Shown here: positions 10,690 through 20,645 of the stretch, in pieces | Position numbering within the stretch: position 1 is the first letter of the stretch | How the letters are laid out: each line of letters begins with the position of its first letter | NCBI RefSeq assembly: GCF_040954835.1 | Contig: NC_090704.1 | Location: 44,148,979 to 44,212,978, forward strand | Length of the DNA: 64,000 bases | From: Lepisosteus oculatus | Lineage: Eukaryota; Chordata; Actinopteri; Semionotiformes; Lepisosteidae | Direction: 5' to 3' | Notes under the pieces: generated by a model | The model's database searches: none | What the model saw: only the letters and a program-made list of their open reading frames with translations | Told to the model about the DNA's origin: nothing | Made by a program: the position numbers and the translations under genes

Positions 10690-12627
10690 CGTTTGATCAA
10701 AAGACTCTCCAAGAATTACTTAATTCAGTAAATTTGACTTAACTATTTTGCGAAAGGCTAACAATCCCACTTCCTGTTTAGGTACTTGTGTCATGTGATT
10801 ATATACAGCTCACGACGAGGGACATACTGTCTAAACTCGTGAACCTGCCCTTTAGCGTGCAGGGAGAAAGAGATTAAACATTTTCTCACCTTTCTCACAT
10901 CAAACTTCGGGTTTGATGACGCGTAATCAAACGTTATTGTATCGTTGCATCAACATATTTTGAGAGAACTCTTAAGTTCACACAGATACCGGCCTCTTTC
11001 TCTTACAATCTTGGTGTTGCTGGTTTTGAGGAAAATAGCCCAAAGTCTTGAAGAGTCCAACTGCGATTGGACAAACTAAGACATAGTGTGCAAGCTGTCT
11101 GAGCAGACAGATAACTTATATAGTTCAGGGGCATTTTTTCCAAGTCATTTTTCATCACTTCAAAAACAGGACAAATCCCATTGTGTACCTATACATGACA
11201 ATCTATGTAACAGATTCTTGAGGTAATCACTCTCCTGTGAGATGGGACATAGCAGTGTTACTATGGATAACTTACTCGCCAGGCTTGATCACCACTGAAC
11301 ATGTCTGGCTGGAGCTGGAGTGAGGTGGCCTTGAGGGCTCAGAGACCAGTGAATAGCACCTGCAATTCAGGCTCTGAGAGGAACGCAGAGCCTAAGACAG
11401 AGATATGGCAATGCCCAAACATGATATTAGCCTGTGACTTTTACCATAGACCCATGGAGATGAAAGATATTGATTAGCATAATACATCCACTGGTGTCAT
11501 GTATGTCCCATAATTGTAAAAGTACACAAGCAGCAAAAAGCCTTTTCCTGATGACTTGAATTTGCTGAAAGCAATACAGTTCTTTGATTGCTTGGTAACT
11601 GAAGGATTTTAAAATGTTCTCCTTGTATTCTGTTCAAAAGGCTCTAGTTTAATTGTCCTTAAACATGTAATCAGTAGTGTCTTTTGCTTCTCACAAGCAG
11701 ATCTTTCAGTATAGACATGTTAACTTTTCATTTCAGCAATTTCGACAGCAGTCTAATATTTTTCCGCACAGCCCGTATACAACACCCCCATGTAAAAGAC
11801 GAGAAGTGTTTCACAACAAACGGATCGTGTTTAAACATAAGCAAAGATGTACTGCATGAAAAAAAAACTAGAACATTCAGGTTCTTGGAAAACTGTTTGT
11901 TGGTCCCTTTACCTCCTTAGCGCATTGCAGAAAAAGGTTCTGCTGCACAATTTTATTAAAGCAAATTCCTAAAATTATTGAAACATCATATGTATTTCAC
12001 AGGACTGGTGTCTGAACTTCACGTTTACTCATGTAAAGCAGAAAAACAATTTAAAATTGACTTTCGTTTTGGATATGTATATTGACATAGTTTATTCAGT
12101 ACCATGTTTACAGTATACCACGTGCCTTATCACATTCAAAATAAGCCAGAATATGATAATGAGGGTATATAACTGCTAATTTGTGAGAAGCCATGTGTAT
12201 AGTGTATCCATGGGTAAGATCAGTAAACACACATCATGTTCTTGCTGAGATAAGCAATACCATTCTGTGCTTTGTTTTGGATCAGGTGTCTTTGCTGTCA
12301 CAGGTCATGCTACAGGACAGGCCAGGCTGACAGCAGCGTGTGAAGCCCAGGGTCTGCAGGCAGGGTTGTGGTGGAAGAAGAGGAGGCTCTGGCTCGGGGA
12401 ATTTTCCATCGCACGGCTGGAGGAACATGGAAACGCCAAGGCTGACCCGGCCTTCCCCGCCCAGCCCACCGGATGACATCACAGCCGCGGTCCCGACCTT
12501 GAGCAAAACCTGTCAACACGGAGGCCCCGGAGAACACTGTTGCACCAACAGAGGACAGTCAAGAGGAACAGCTGAAGCTCCCAGCCCGCCCGCAGTCCTG
12601 ACAGTTCCACCGTAGAGCTTGACGGAC
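10690..12627. other. Head-to-head intergenic region between stx8 and the TBC1D24-like gene
   Basis: Holds the stx8 promoter and 5' UTR near 10690-11100 and the 5' leader of the TBC1D24-like gene near 12300-12627. No CpG island, TATA box at a convincing position or repeat was recognised. A possible 5' UTR splice acceptor is TTTGCTGTCACAG ending near 12303. Confidence 0.45.
12427..12615 (+). other. In-frame upstream ORF of the TBC1D24-like gene
   Basis: ATG at 12427 opens 62 codons rich in Pro, Thr and Ser. It ends at TAG 12613-12615, in the same frame as and 12 nt before the main ATG at 12628. It could damp translation, or be a chance frame. The encoded peptide has no recognisable family. Confidence 0.35.
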
Positions 12628-12979
12628 ATGGAGAGGCCAGTCCCGCAGATAAATATTTCAAAAACAGACGAGGAGCTCCCAGCCCCGTCGAGCTCCGCAA
12701 GGTCAAGGTCACACTCCTGCCAGGACAGGGAGAGCCGCCCCGCGGGGCTCCCTCCGGAAGATGAGCCGACGGAGCCGGGGGCGAGGAGACCCCGGTCGAG
12801 GTCCTTTTACAGTTTCGAGACGTCCAAGAGCACCAGCGATGGACCCCTGACCAGGTCCAACGCCATGAGGCCGCGATCTAAGTCTCTCCTGAGCGGCGAT
12901 GGGATGCTGTCCTGGCTGCAGTTCCGGAGACCCAGGACAAACTCCAGCGGCAAAAAGCCGCCATCGAAAGACCTAGATG
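12628..12979 (+). CDS. TBC1D24-like exon 1 (Arg/Ser-rich N-terminus)
   Basis: 352 nt, residues 1-117 plus one base. Carries four RxRxxS motifs ending at Ser30, Ser59, Ser86 and Ser106 (such as RPRSKS). Donor GTATGC at 12980. Context GACATGG at the start is favourable. Confidence 0.82.
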
Positions 12980-15900
12980 GTATGCCTGATAAAACAGTGG
13001 CGCACTACATGTGCTTCTCCTCATTTCATTCATTACCAGGATCTAATCTAAGAATAAAGTAAAGAAATTGAAAATATAATATTTCAGCTGTCCAAGAGTA
13101 AACAAGTTTACTAAAATAATGTATTATTATTGTTATTATATTATATATATTAAATTATATATATAATTTGTATATAATATTATTATATGATTATATCATG
13201 TTTTATTACATTATTTTTATTATATATTATTTTAGATCTATGGCTGAAGTAAAGAAGCTTTGTGTCTTTGGAAACCTGGTGAACTTATTCATGTTTAGTT
13301 CAGAGTTTTAGGAAGAGCTTATCTAATTAAGATACCAATGCAAATATCTTGTTATACCTGAGTAACTAAACTGGTAATCGTTTAATTTCATCAGCTTTAT
13401 TAATAGTACATTAAGAACTGAGGCAGAATAAGAAACAAGGTTTCTTAAAGTGTTCAGCCCTTAGTGTCTGTATCATATGTTTTCTCCTAGGAAGTGGAAA
13501 GAATGTGCTAAACATTCCAATTCTGACCATTTCGGAATCAGACAACTGGGAAGTTAGTTCATCCTCCACAATGAAATACTGGCAATTCGTAGACTGGGAA
13601 AAAATGGAGCCTAAATCTGCCCTAAACTACCAGAAGATCTTACAGAGTGACTGCAAGCAACTGAAGAGCATGGCCAGAGCAGGTTTTTGGTCCACAAGCC
13701 ACACTCTGAGAGCCAAGGCCTACCACCACATCATCCATGGCATCAGCTGTAGGTCTGTCACCCCAGACAGGGAGATCTACCAGCAGCTCTCTGAGAAACT
13801 GTTTGGGAAGAAGAAAACAAGCACTCACCCTTTCCCAGAATACATGGAGAATGGCGCAATCCCCATGTACTGTCTCAGCAAGACTGGGGTCAACTCGGTC
13901 AGGAAGATTCTCCTTTGTATCGCGGCACATTTCCCCGATATCACACACTGCCCAGTCCTGCCGGCCCTGGTGTCTCTGCTTCTGCATTTCAGTGAGGACG
14001 AAGCGGAGTGCTTCCACAGTGTGTGCAGACTCATTGCTTACAATGACCCGGACAAGCGCTACATAGACCAGACGTTCCTCGCCCACAGAGCCTCCTGCAT
14101 GACTTTCCGAGACCTCGCCAACAAATACTGCCATGGTGCCCACAAGCTCATCGCCACCTCCAACCAGAGTCTGTTTGACATCTACTCAGATTGGATAATG
14201 TGGATCTTTGGTGCCGGGCTTCCATTTGAGTACGCCATCCGGGTCTTGGATGTGTTCCTGCTGGAAGGCTACAAAGTACTCTACCGGGTTGCTCTGGTTC
14301 TGCTCAGTCTCTACAAAGGTTCTGTGCCCTCCACGCCCTCCCACATTGCCGATATCAGACAAGACATCATGAGCTTTGTAGGGAACATCTCTTGCCATAT
14401 CACGGTGGACAAGCTGCTGGAGAAGGCCTTCAGCATCCGCCTCTTTTCACGCAAAGAAATCAACCTGCTCTTGTCTGCTAACATGAGCGCCCTCCTGCAG
14501 AAGGGCATTAGCATTCATCAGAAGAGGTGAGAACAAGAAAACACAAAGATTTTTGTTCAAGATGTTTTGAGGGTTTCTCAATTAGTTCAATTAGTTTAAG
14601 TCTCAAGTCCGGTGAAAATACGAACGCTTTCCTGAAATGTTAATGGTACATTTCTTTTTAGCAAATGTTGTGACCATCTTATGACTTGCAAATAGTATTA
14701 TTCAGTATGTTTTCTTTTGCTGCTATACCCTGTACAGGGTAAAAACAGACTTGAGTTTTTCTGTAAAGTTTCCTTTCTGGAGAATTTGGGACTTTGTTTT
14801 TTTTTAATTCTGTTTTCTGTAAATGATTGTAATTCACCTGGTACCGGGGAGTGGAGCTCTGGTTTAGCTGGCTGGGATGTTCTGAAGAACCAAGATTAAA
14901 TTCCAAAATATGCAGAGCTGCACGTTACACTTTTTTTCTGCTCTGTGATCGTGCAATATCATATTCCAAATTGTTTCAGATCTGGATTCAGTCCTCTTAC
15001 CAACATGCTGGTACTCTCTCCCCACAGGATGTCCGTACATCTAGCAGTGGATCTGGATAACTTCAGCTCCAGTATTGTCACTGGACAGGAGATGAGGATG
15101 GTTTGGTCCTGGATTCCAGAGCGCTTTGCCCTGTTCCAACCCATCATGCTGTTCACCACCAGTGAGCATGGGCGCAGCCTGACGTCGTGAGTAGTCCCAG
15201 CTCTTCCTGGATGACAGCGTTCACAGATAAACGAACTCCAATCTCAAACACAACCCTTTAAAAAATGGTGGCTTATTAAAAAGTATGGGAATCTTTCAAA
15301 TCAATCTGTCTCCAGTAAATAAATATGCATAGATACAGATCAGTCCAGTATCTTTATCACTAATTTTAAAGGAATAGATTAGATTCTCTGATTTTCATTT
15401 TCTTTTTTAATTTAAAAAGGGAGTGCACCCTGTGGGAAATGTTTCCCCTCAATCGAAGTTAAACTCCTTCGCGAAAACATTGCAAAAGCAATAAAGCATT
15501 TCATGGAACAGAGCAGTTTTGACAAAATAATAATAAAAGTACATTGATGTATTCTGGCTTGGGGATAGCAAACTGAGCCATGAATCATAGGCCAATGTTG
15601 TCATTGTTTAATGCACATGAAGCAAGTTCCATTTCTGAAAACAATGCTTCCTCTATGGGTGGTCCATGCCTTTAAGGTTATACTACAGTTATTGTACTAT
15701 TTGAAATATGTTTTGAATTTTAATAGGAAAAGGGCCCATTGTGATATTAATGACTCTTTAACTCATAAATCCTTCTGCTTAAAGCATGACCATTTGGAAA
15801 ATAATAGCTGAGAATGTATGAAGATGCAGATTATAAGCTTTGCAAAAGACAGCTGCTGTTACGCTCGTCTCAAATCTGCATGACTGTCCTTTAGTACACT

Positions 15901-18900
15901 ATAAAGAACTACCTTTTGCCAACAAAAAGCTGTGAGCAATATGTTTAGGTTAAAAACGTCTTGAGAGAGCAAACCTTTACTTCATGAGCTGCCAAAGCTT
16001 TGCCTACATTTTGCTCAAGTATGCTCATATGAAAGAACAAACAGTTTCTTTCAGGCTAATAATAAATGTTATTCTGTATGTATAGAAATAATTTCAAACT
16101 GCTTAAAAAGGAAGAAATGAGATGTAGACGGTCCAGTACGAAATGAGCTTTTCAGCTTACTATCTCTGAAGTTTAAAAGCCAGCCCCAGAAAGGAGCGTA
16201 AACCTTTGGGGATCCAAATAAAAATATGGAAAGGAAGACAAATGTGAAAATCTGAATATTTTAGTTAGCAAATGTTGTTTTTATTGTTCGGATATCTGGG
16301 TACTGTAATTGGAAGAGTACAAGACAGATATTTGAGTGATTTCTTCTTCATTGCTCTCAATTAAATGACATTTACAAAACAGGCATTGTTGCCCATAAAG
16401 GGGGCGTTTTCTCAAGCCTGGGAAGATGGAGGAACTTTCTAACATCTATGCCATGAATCACCAGGGCAGGACAGTCCAAGAATAAATCACATGACTGTGA
16501 CATGAGAATGTGTGATTCTCTACATTGGTCATATTTTATGAGCAGTCTTGGTCCATAAATTTGTCTGACACATTGAGGGGCTTTTTACTAATCTGTTATT
16601 TAATTGCACATGTTTTAAAATGAAAACTATTGCCTTTAAATGTCAGAAAAGCAGACAGAGAGAAATGGAAAAACAATGTGCCGCTAATTGTACTTTTGAA
16701 CTTTAATATGCCTTTTTTTTTAAATAACCCTGATCAAAAGGAGTTCTCGTCAAAAAGTGAAAGGGAAGGGAAGTCTTAAGTTAATAGCTCTTTCATGAGC
16801 TGACGTCTCTGTCCTCATGGTACAGACACTCACTCAAACAAGCACAAAACCACTTGCCACACAGCTGGGTGGTCTGAGCAGGATGTGGCCGTGCCTCTGA
16901 CTGCTACAGTGAATGGTTCTGACCAGGGCCTGACCCTCTGACCCTCGAACACCTTTAACCTTTCTAAGGGCAGCATTCCGCGAGAACTAGCTCACTGTTC
17001 TCAGCCCAAAGCCGACATACGCATGATCATTGAGGAGGGCTTCACTTGACAAGATACACAGGTAGGTAATGAGGTAGGCACTTCAGCTGGCAACTCCTGT
17101 AACGAGCTAGACTGCCTGTAGCGAGACTGGCAATTAAGCTTAGATTAAGTCCTTCAGGAGCCAGTGGTTTAGTCCTGGTTTCTGGAACATTTAGCACACT
17201 TAAGGTACAAAATTCCCCTTGTGACTGTAGTCCATCAGGGAATAACACCTGCCAAACCTATCTAAGGTTAAGGGTATGCAACCTGAAAACGAAATGCACT
17301 GACGCGACGGCAATTTTGCAGGTTGAAGGCATATGTCCAGATAAGATCTGAAATTTTGTTGCTCTCGTTAGTCCATTGTGGTTTAATATCGCAGAATTTT
17401 CTCTCCATGGAAAAGAGTGGCTGGCTGGCAGTACCAAAAAACGTGCTGAGTAATACTGCCTTTAACTGGAATTTAAAACAAAGACACTCATCCTTAGATG
17501 GGTGCCTGCATGAAACTTGTTGGAAAATTGTTCATCTTTGCTCCTACTCACATTGAACTTTGGCATATTTATACTGTAATTACAGTATCATAATAGTAAG
17601 CGTATATTAGAATGATAATAAAAGCCCACAACCCATACGTTGGCCAGACAGATTATTAATGAGGATTAATAATTAATTTGTGTAGGTTGCCATGCATTGT
17701 GTGTACTCAGTGCTTTATTAAACGGAAGAGACAAAAGTGATCATTTTCATCCTTGTTAAAAATAAATTGTTGTTTTTTCCTCAGGTTCTATTCGCAAGTT
17801 GAAGGCAGTGAACCGACTGTTCTTCTGCTCAAAACTGAAGACGAGGAAGTGAGTAGATAACTGTTTTTTTAAGAACTGAAAGTCACAAAAATGCTTTGTT
17901 TAATAATGAAGGTATGATGTCAAAACAGGCATTTCCAACAACTGGTGCTGTGACTAAAAAGCTCAGTGAAATTCTGAGCTCTGAGTGATGTCAGGACTCC
18001 TCTCTTCACTCCGCAGGTCTGCGGTGCATTCCTCTCGTCCGACTGGAGCGAAAGAAACAAAGGTGGTGGGAAGGGCCTGAGCTTCTTTGGCACTGGGGAG
18101 TGCTTCGTTTTTACCGTGAGTGAAGGACAACTCTAAAAAATTTAAATAAAGCAAAACTATCTTCCAGATGGGTGGCATGATAGCGCGGCTTGGATTCTGG
18201 ATGGGGACCCTTTCTGTGTTGTTTGCGTGTTCGCTCAGTGTTCTCATGGACCCAGGTACTCCAGTTTCCTTCCAGCTTCCAAAGACGTGCTAACTGGGTT
18301 AACTGGTGTTTCTGAATCGTCCGAATGTGTGTGTGCGACCTGCTATGGATTGAAGTCCTACATTGCACCTTATGCATCTGGGAAGGGCTGCAGGGTGCTG
18401 CAGCCTTCACCAGGAATAACTGAGCAAGCAGGGGTGTTTTTGTGCAGCATTTCAGGGAATAACAGAATAACAGAACAGTAGCTATTGTACATTATGTGCA
18501 TTATCTACAACCAGTTTTAGAAAGACTTTCCAGATATTCACCCCTCCTCATGCCTCTTTACAAGCATGGCTCTTGACCATGCATGGGCCTCGAGAGGTGA
18601 CAATCGGCTGATCTGGCATTTCCTCTCCACAGCTGTGCCCTGAGATGGAGCGTTATGAGTGGGCCATCCTCCACCAGCCCAAGATCGCGAAGGAAACCCA
18701 CATCCACTCCTCACCACACCTGAAGCCTCCCCCAGCCCTGGCCACTGAGGTCCCACCTCCTGTGACGCTGGCCGGCCCAGGAGGGACACCCCAGGATCCC
18801 AGCTACCTGACTGTCCCGTTCTCCGTGCCCTCTGAAGGCCCCCCGCCCGAGCCTGCTCCCAGGAAACCCCCAAAGCATCCTTTCCCTGCCTCGATGTTCA

Positions 18901-19857
18901 TGGCAGGGGGCACCGAAAGGATTATCATCGGTAAGGTCGGGAGCAAAGAAAGTATCTTCCACTTAGCCCAACACATCCCACGCAGCAGACACCTCCCATC
19001 TTCACAGGGGATGTGCTGTAAGAACAGTTTCTGAATGACAGGAGGCCGTTCTGTCTATCTTGCTTTGTGAGGTTGTCAACCTATGAATTCCATCTAATTG
19101 TTTCTTAAAGGGTCCCACAGTCGACTCAAACCACAAGACAAGAGGGTGGGTTCCAGTAGACCACTCTCCTCTGTGAAAATGAGTCTCAGAAAATCTTTGG
19201 GCTTTTTTCTGATACATTTTATGTCCTACTTCTGTTTTGAATGTGTGGTCCTCTGCAAGGTCTCTGGGTTGCACGGTGTGTCAGTTTTCTACGGGCTTGT
19301 TTGTTCTTCCAGCCTTTCTGTCTCCACGTTCCTCCTGAAATTCCCTGTGCCACGTTGTGCAGGTGAACCACGGAAAACCAGTTTTAAGAAAGGAAAATGA
19401 ACATACAGGAAATTGATGGTTGAGATTAGGTTGTTTTTTTTCTTTAGTCAAGGTGTACTTTGCCAACATGTTGGCTAGCATGGAATAATTTGTGCCCTCT
19501 GTACGTGTGTGGGGACCTAATGACCAGGAAATGTCAAGGCAATTTAACAAGGTCCTGGTTCCTAATACGAGCTCAGCTGCTCAGATCATATTTTGATGTT
19601 TATTTCCAGTGGACAGACTCCCATCTTGGCTTAGAGGATTTCAGTATTTGCAGAGTTAAACACGCTGAGCTCCTGACATCCTGCTCTCCTGCTCTCTTCT
19701 CTCTCCAGGAGGCGGTGGGGGTCAGGCCTTGTGCATTGCAGCTGACCTGCTGAACGGATGGACAGAACACTGTGACACCTTCCAGAACCCCCCGCTCTGC
19801 CGAGACAGCTTCAGGATTCAGTGCCTGGAGGCCTGGGGAATCCAGAACTCTCTATAA
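12628..19857 (+). CDS. TBC1D24-like protein (TBC + TLDc domains), complete, 718 codons
   Basis: Seven exons join in frame: 12628-12979, 13491-14526, 15028-15186, 17785-17848, 18017-18115, 18633-18930 and 19709-19857 (2157 nt with stop). Residues about 165-445 match the TBC domain of human TBC1D24 ([38 protein letters not shown]). Residues about 470-715 match its TLDc domain ([41 protein letters not shown]). By family it acts on vesicle traffic and V-ATPase or oxidative-stress biology. Lys176, Arg180 and Arg383 align with the phosphoinositide-pocket residues K36, R40 and R242 of human TBC1D24. The Asp of human RDIPCR is Gly201 here (HGISCR). An added N-terminus of about 120 residues, rich in Arg and Ser, is absent from human TBC1D24 (559 aa). 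The chosen ATG is the first after an in-frame TAG. It is a divergent paralogue rather than clear TBC1D24. Confidence 0.9.
12980..13490 (+). other. TBC1D24-like intron 1, with AT-rich low-complexity tract
   Basis: 511 bp. Positions about 13120-13230 are almost pure A/T with TATATA and TTATTA runs. Otherwise nothing recognised. Confidence 0.6.
13491..14526 (+). CDS. TBC1D24-like exon 2 (TBC domain)
   Basis: 1036 nt, residues 118-462 plus two bases. Acceptor TTTCTCCTAG, donor GTGAGA. Contains the whole TBC domain in one large exon, as human TBC1D24 does. Confidence 0.95.
14527..15027 (+). other. TBC1D24-like intron 2
   Basis: 501 bp. Human TBC1D24 carries an 18-nt microexon (SVSLSK) at this junction. 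No convincing AG-18nt-GT equivalent was seen here. Confidence 0.5.
15028..15186 (+). CDS. TBC1D24-like exon 3 (start of TLDc)
   Basis: 159 nt encoding [14 protein letters not shown] through TSEHGRSLT. Acceptor CCCCACAG, donor GTGAGT. Confidence 0.95.
15187..17784 (+). other. TBC1D24-like intron 3
   Basis: 2.6 kb, AT-rich, no coding signal or clear repeat recognised. Confidence 0.55.
17785..17848 (+). CDS. TBC1D24-like exon 4
   Basis: 64 nt encoding [19 protein letters not shown] plus EE, matching human RFYFQCEGHEPTLLLIKT. Acceptor TTCCTCAG, donor GTGAGT. Confidence 0.93.
18017..18115 (+). CDS. TBC1D24-like exon 5
   Basis: 99 nt encoding [15 protein letters not shown] and then [12 protein letters not shown], the TLDc core. 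Acceptor CCGCAG, donor GTGAGT. Confidence 0.95.
18116..18632 (+). other. TBC1D24-like intron 5
   Basis: 517 bp, largely occupied by a decayed tRNA-derived SINE (18165-18400). Confidence 0.6.
18165..18400 (+). repeat. Decayed tRNA-derived SINE
   Basis: Head GGGTGGCATGATAGCGCGG, then TGGATGGGGACCCT, TTTGCGTGTTC, CTCCAGTTTCCTTCC, TTCCAAAGACGTGC and ACCTGCTATGGATTG. This is the block order of the widespread fish SINE with a TTTGCATGTTCTC body. A second old relative lies at 39511-39790. Confidence 0.6.
18633..18930 (+). CDS. TBC1D24-like exon 6
   Basis: 298 nt. Begins [16 protein letters not shown], continues through a Pro-rich linker longer than human TBC1D24's, and ends [12 protein letters not shown]. 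Acceptor CTCCACAG, donor GTAAGG. Confidence 0.92.
18931..19708 (+). other. TBC1D24-like intron 6
   Basis: 778 bp, nothing recognised besides splice signals. Confidence 0.55.
19709..19857 (+). CDS. TBC1D24-like exon 7 (last) with stop
   Basis: 149 nt encoding [24 protein letters not shown] and EAWGIQNSL, then TAA at 19855-19857. Acceptor CTCTCCAG. Confidence 0.95.
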
Positions 19858-20023
19858 CCCCAATAATAATGTGAAAAATGTAGTGAATAGAAGAAGTTGT
19901 TATTATTATTTATTCGTTTGTTTGACGTTTTTAACAACGGTTATTCACAGTTCAAAGTATTGTAACGCAACGGGGGCTCAGGCGGGCGCCCTTGCCGCAT
20001 TAGGTCGGCCCCTGCACCGTCCG

Positions 20024-20078
20024 GGGCTCGAACCCGGGACTTCCGCGTCTCTCTGCAGCGACCTAGCCCCGTGAGCCA
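20024..20078 (-). promoter_or_regulatory. tRNA-like Pol III A/B boxes within the LTR
   Basis: A-box-like TGGCTCACGGGG at 20067-20078 and B-box GGTTCGAGCCC at 20024-20034. The latter lies within the T-arm-like CCGGG-TTCGAGC-CCCGG. The flanks do not pair as an acceptor stem, so this is a tRNA-derived promoter relic and not a tRNA gene. The same motifs recur 298 bp on, in the other LTR. Confidence 0.6.
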
Positions 20079-20135
20079 AAGAGAGATCTCTCTACAGCCC
20101 AGTAGCTGTGGTCCTGCTATCACAGGGAAGGGCGG

Positions 20136-20143
20136 TGACGTCA
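20136..20143. promoter_or_regulatory. CRE palindrome in LTR
   Basis: TGACGTCA inside the 12-bp palindrome GGTGACGTCACC, a full CREB/ATF site. Repeated at 20434-20441. Confidence 0.55.
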
Positions 20144-20196
20144 CCCGCTCTGGTACGCCGGCTCTTACACAGCGCCTGTCGGCCGTAAGCGTTACA

Positions 20197-20209
20197 CTCT
20201 CCCCCGCTT
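20197..20209 (-). other. Polypurine tract of the miniature element
   Basis: Minus-strand AAGCGGGGGAGAG sits directly against the start of the 3' LTR. Confidence 0.7.
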
Positions 20210-20241
20210 AAATCGCCGTCCCCGGCGAAGGGCTATCCCGC

Positions 20242-20257
20242 CCCGCTTCTGACACCA
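20242..20257 (-). other. Primer binding site, tRNA-Leu type
   Basis: Minus-strand TGGTGTCAGAAGCGGG. The complement CCCGCTTCTGACACCA differs by one base from the tRNA-Leu 3' end CCCACTTCTGACACCA as I recall it. Confidence 0.75.
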
Positions 20258-20258
20258 A

Positions 20259-20494
20259 TGTAACACAACGGGGGCTCAGGCGGGCGCCCTTGCCGCATTA
20301 GGTCGGCCCCTGCACCGTCCGGGGCTCGAACCCGGGACTTCCGCGTCTCTCTGCAGCGACCTAGCCCCGTGAGCCAAAGAGAGATCTCTCTACAGCCCAG
20401 TAGCTGTGGTCCTGCTATCACAGGGAAGGGCGGTGACGTCACCCGCTCTGGTACGCCGGCTCTTACACAGCGCCTGTCGGCCGTAAGCGTTACA
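20259..20494 (-). repeat. 5' LTR of the miniature element (right copy)
   Basis: 236 bp. Carries on the minus strand an A-box-like TGGCTCACGGGG (20365-20376), a B-box GGTTCGAGCCC (20322-20332) about 44 nt apart as in tRNA genes, and CRE palindrome TGACGTCA at 20434-20441. Confidence 0.88.
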
Positions 20495-20639
20495 GTATAT
20501 TTAATTACTGATTGTTCCCGTTGGCTTTATTTTGATTGCTCAATAATTGTGTTTCATCTGAATGAGCTCAATGTTTATATATCCATTATGTGCTGCACAG
20601 CATATTGGTGTGGTTAATCTGTGTACATATTTTTGACCA

Positions 20640-20645
20640 ATTAAA
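20640..20645 (+). terminator. Possible poly(A) signal of the TBC1D24-like gene
   Basis: ATTAAA followed within 40 nt by T-rich sequence. It is the first plausible signal after the stop that I saw. If used, the LTR element is in the 3' UTR. Confidence 0.35.

Larger units (their letters stand above)
19961..20196 (-). repeat. 3' LTR of the miniature element (left copy)
   Basis: 236 bp, ends TGTAAC/GTTACA. Differs from the other LTR only near 19967 (GC versus AC), as read by eye. Confidence 0.88.
19961..20494 (-). mobile_element. Miniature LTR retrotransposon (TRIM-like), complete, recent
   Basis: Two 236-bp direct repeats (19961-20196, 20259-20494) begin TGTAAC and end GTTACA, and differ at one base that I could find. 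They enclose only 62 bp. On the minus strand the 5' LTR is followed, after one base, by TGGTGTCAGAAGCGGG, complementary to a tRNA-Leu 3' end. The purine run AAGCGGGGGAGAG precedes the 3' LTR, so the element reads on the minus strand. GTAT flanks both ends (19957-19960, 20495-20498) as a 4-bp target duplication. No coding capacity, so it would need proteins supplied in trans. It lies 104 bp after the TBC1D24-like stop, so it is probably inside or next to that gene's 3' UTR. Two tandem SINEs would not explain the PBS, PPT and TG..CA ends. Confidence 0.88.

Noticed and set aside
13640-14143. Minus-strand 167-codon frame under TBC1D24-like exon 2
   Set aside because: Shadow of the real plus-strand TBC exon.
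20024-20078. tRNA gene
   Set aside because: A and B boxes are good, but the flanks do not form an acceptor stem and the copy is duplicated inside LTRs.
19941-20442. Two identical minus-strand open frames starting MTSPPFPVIAGPQLLG
   Set aside because: They are the duplicated LTR sequence, not genes.
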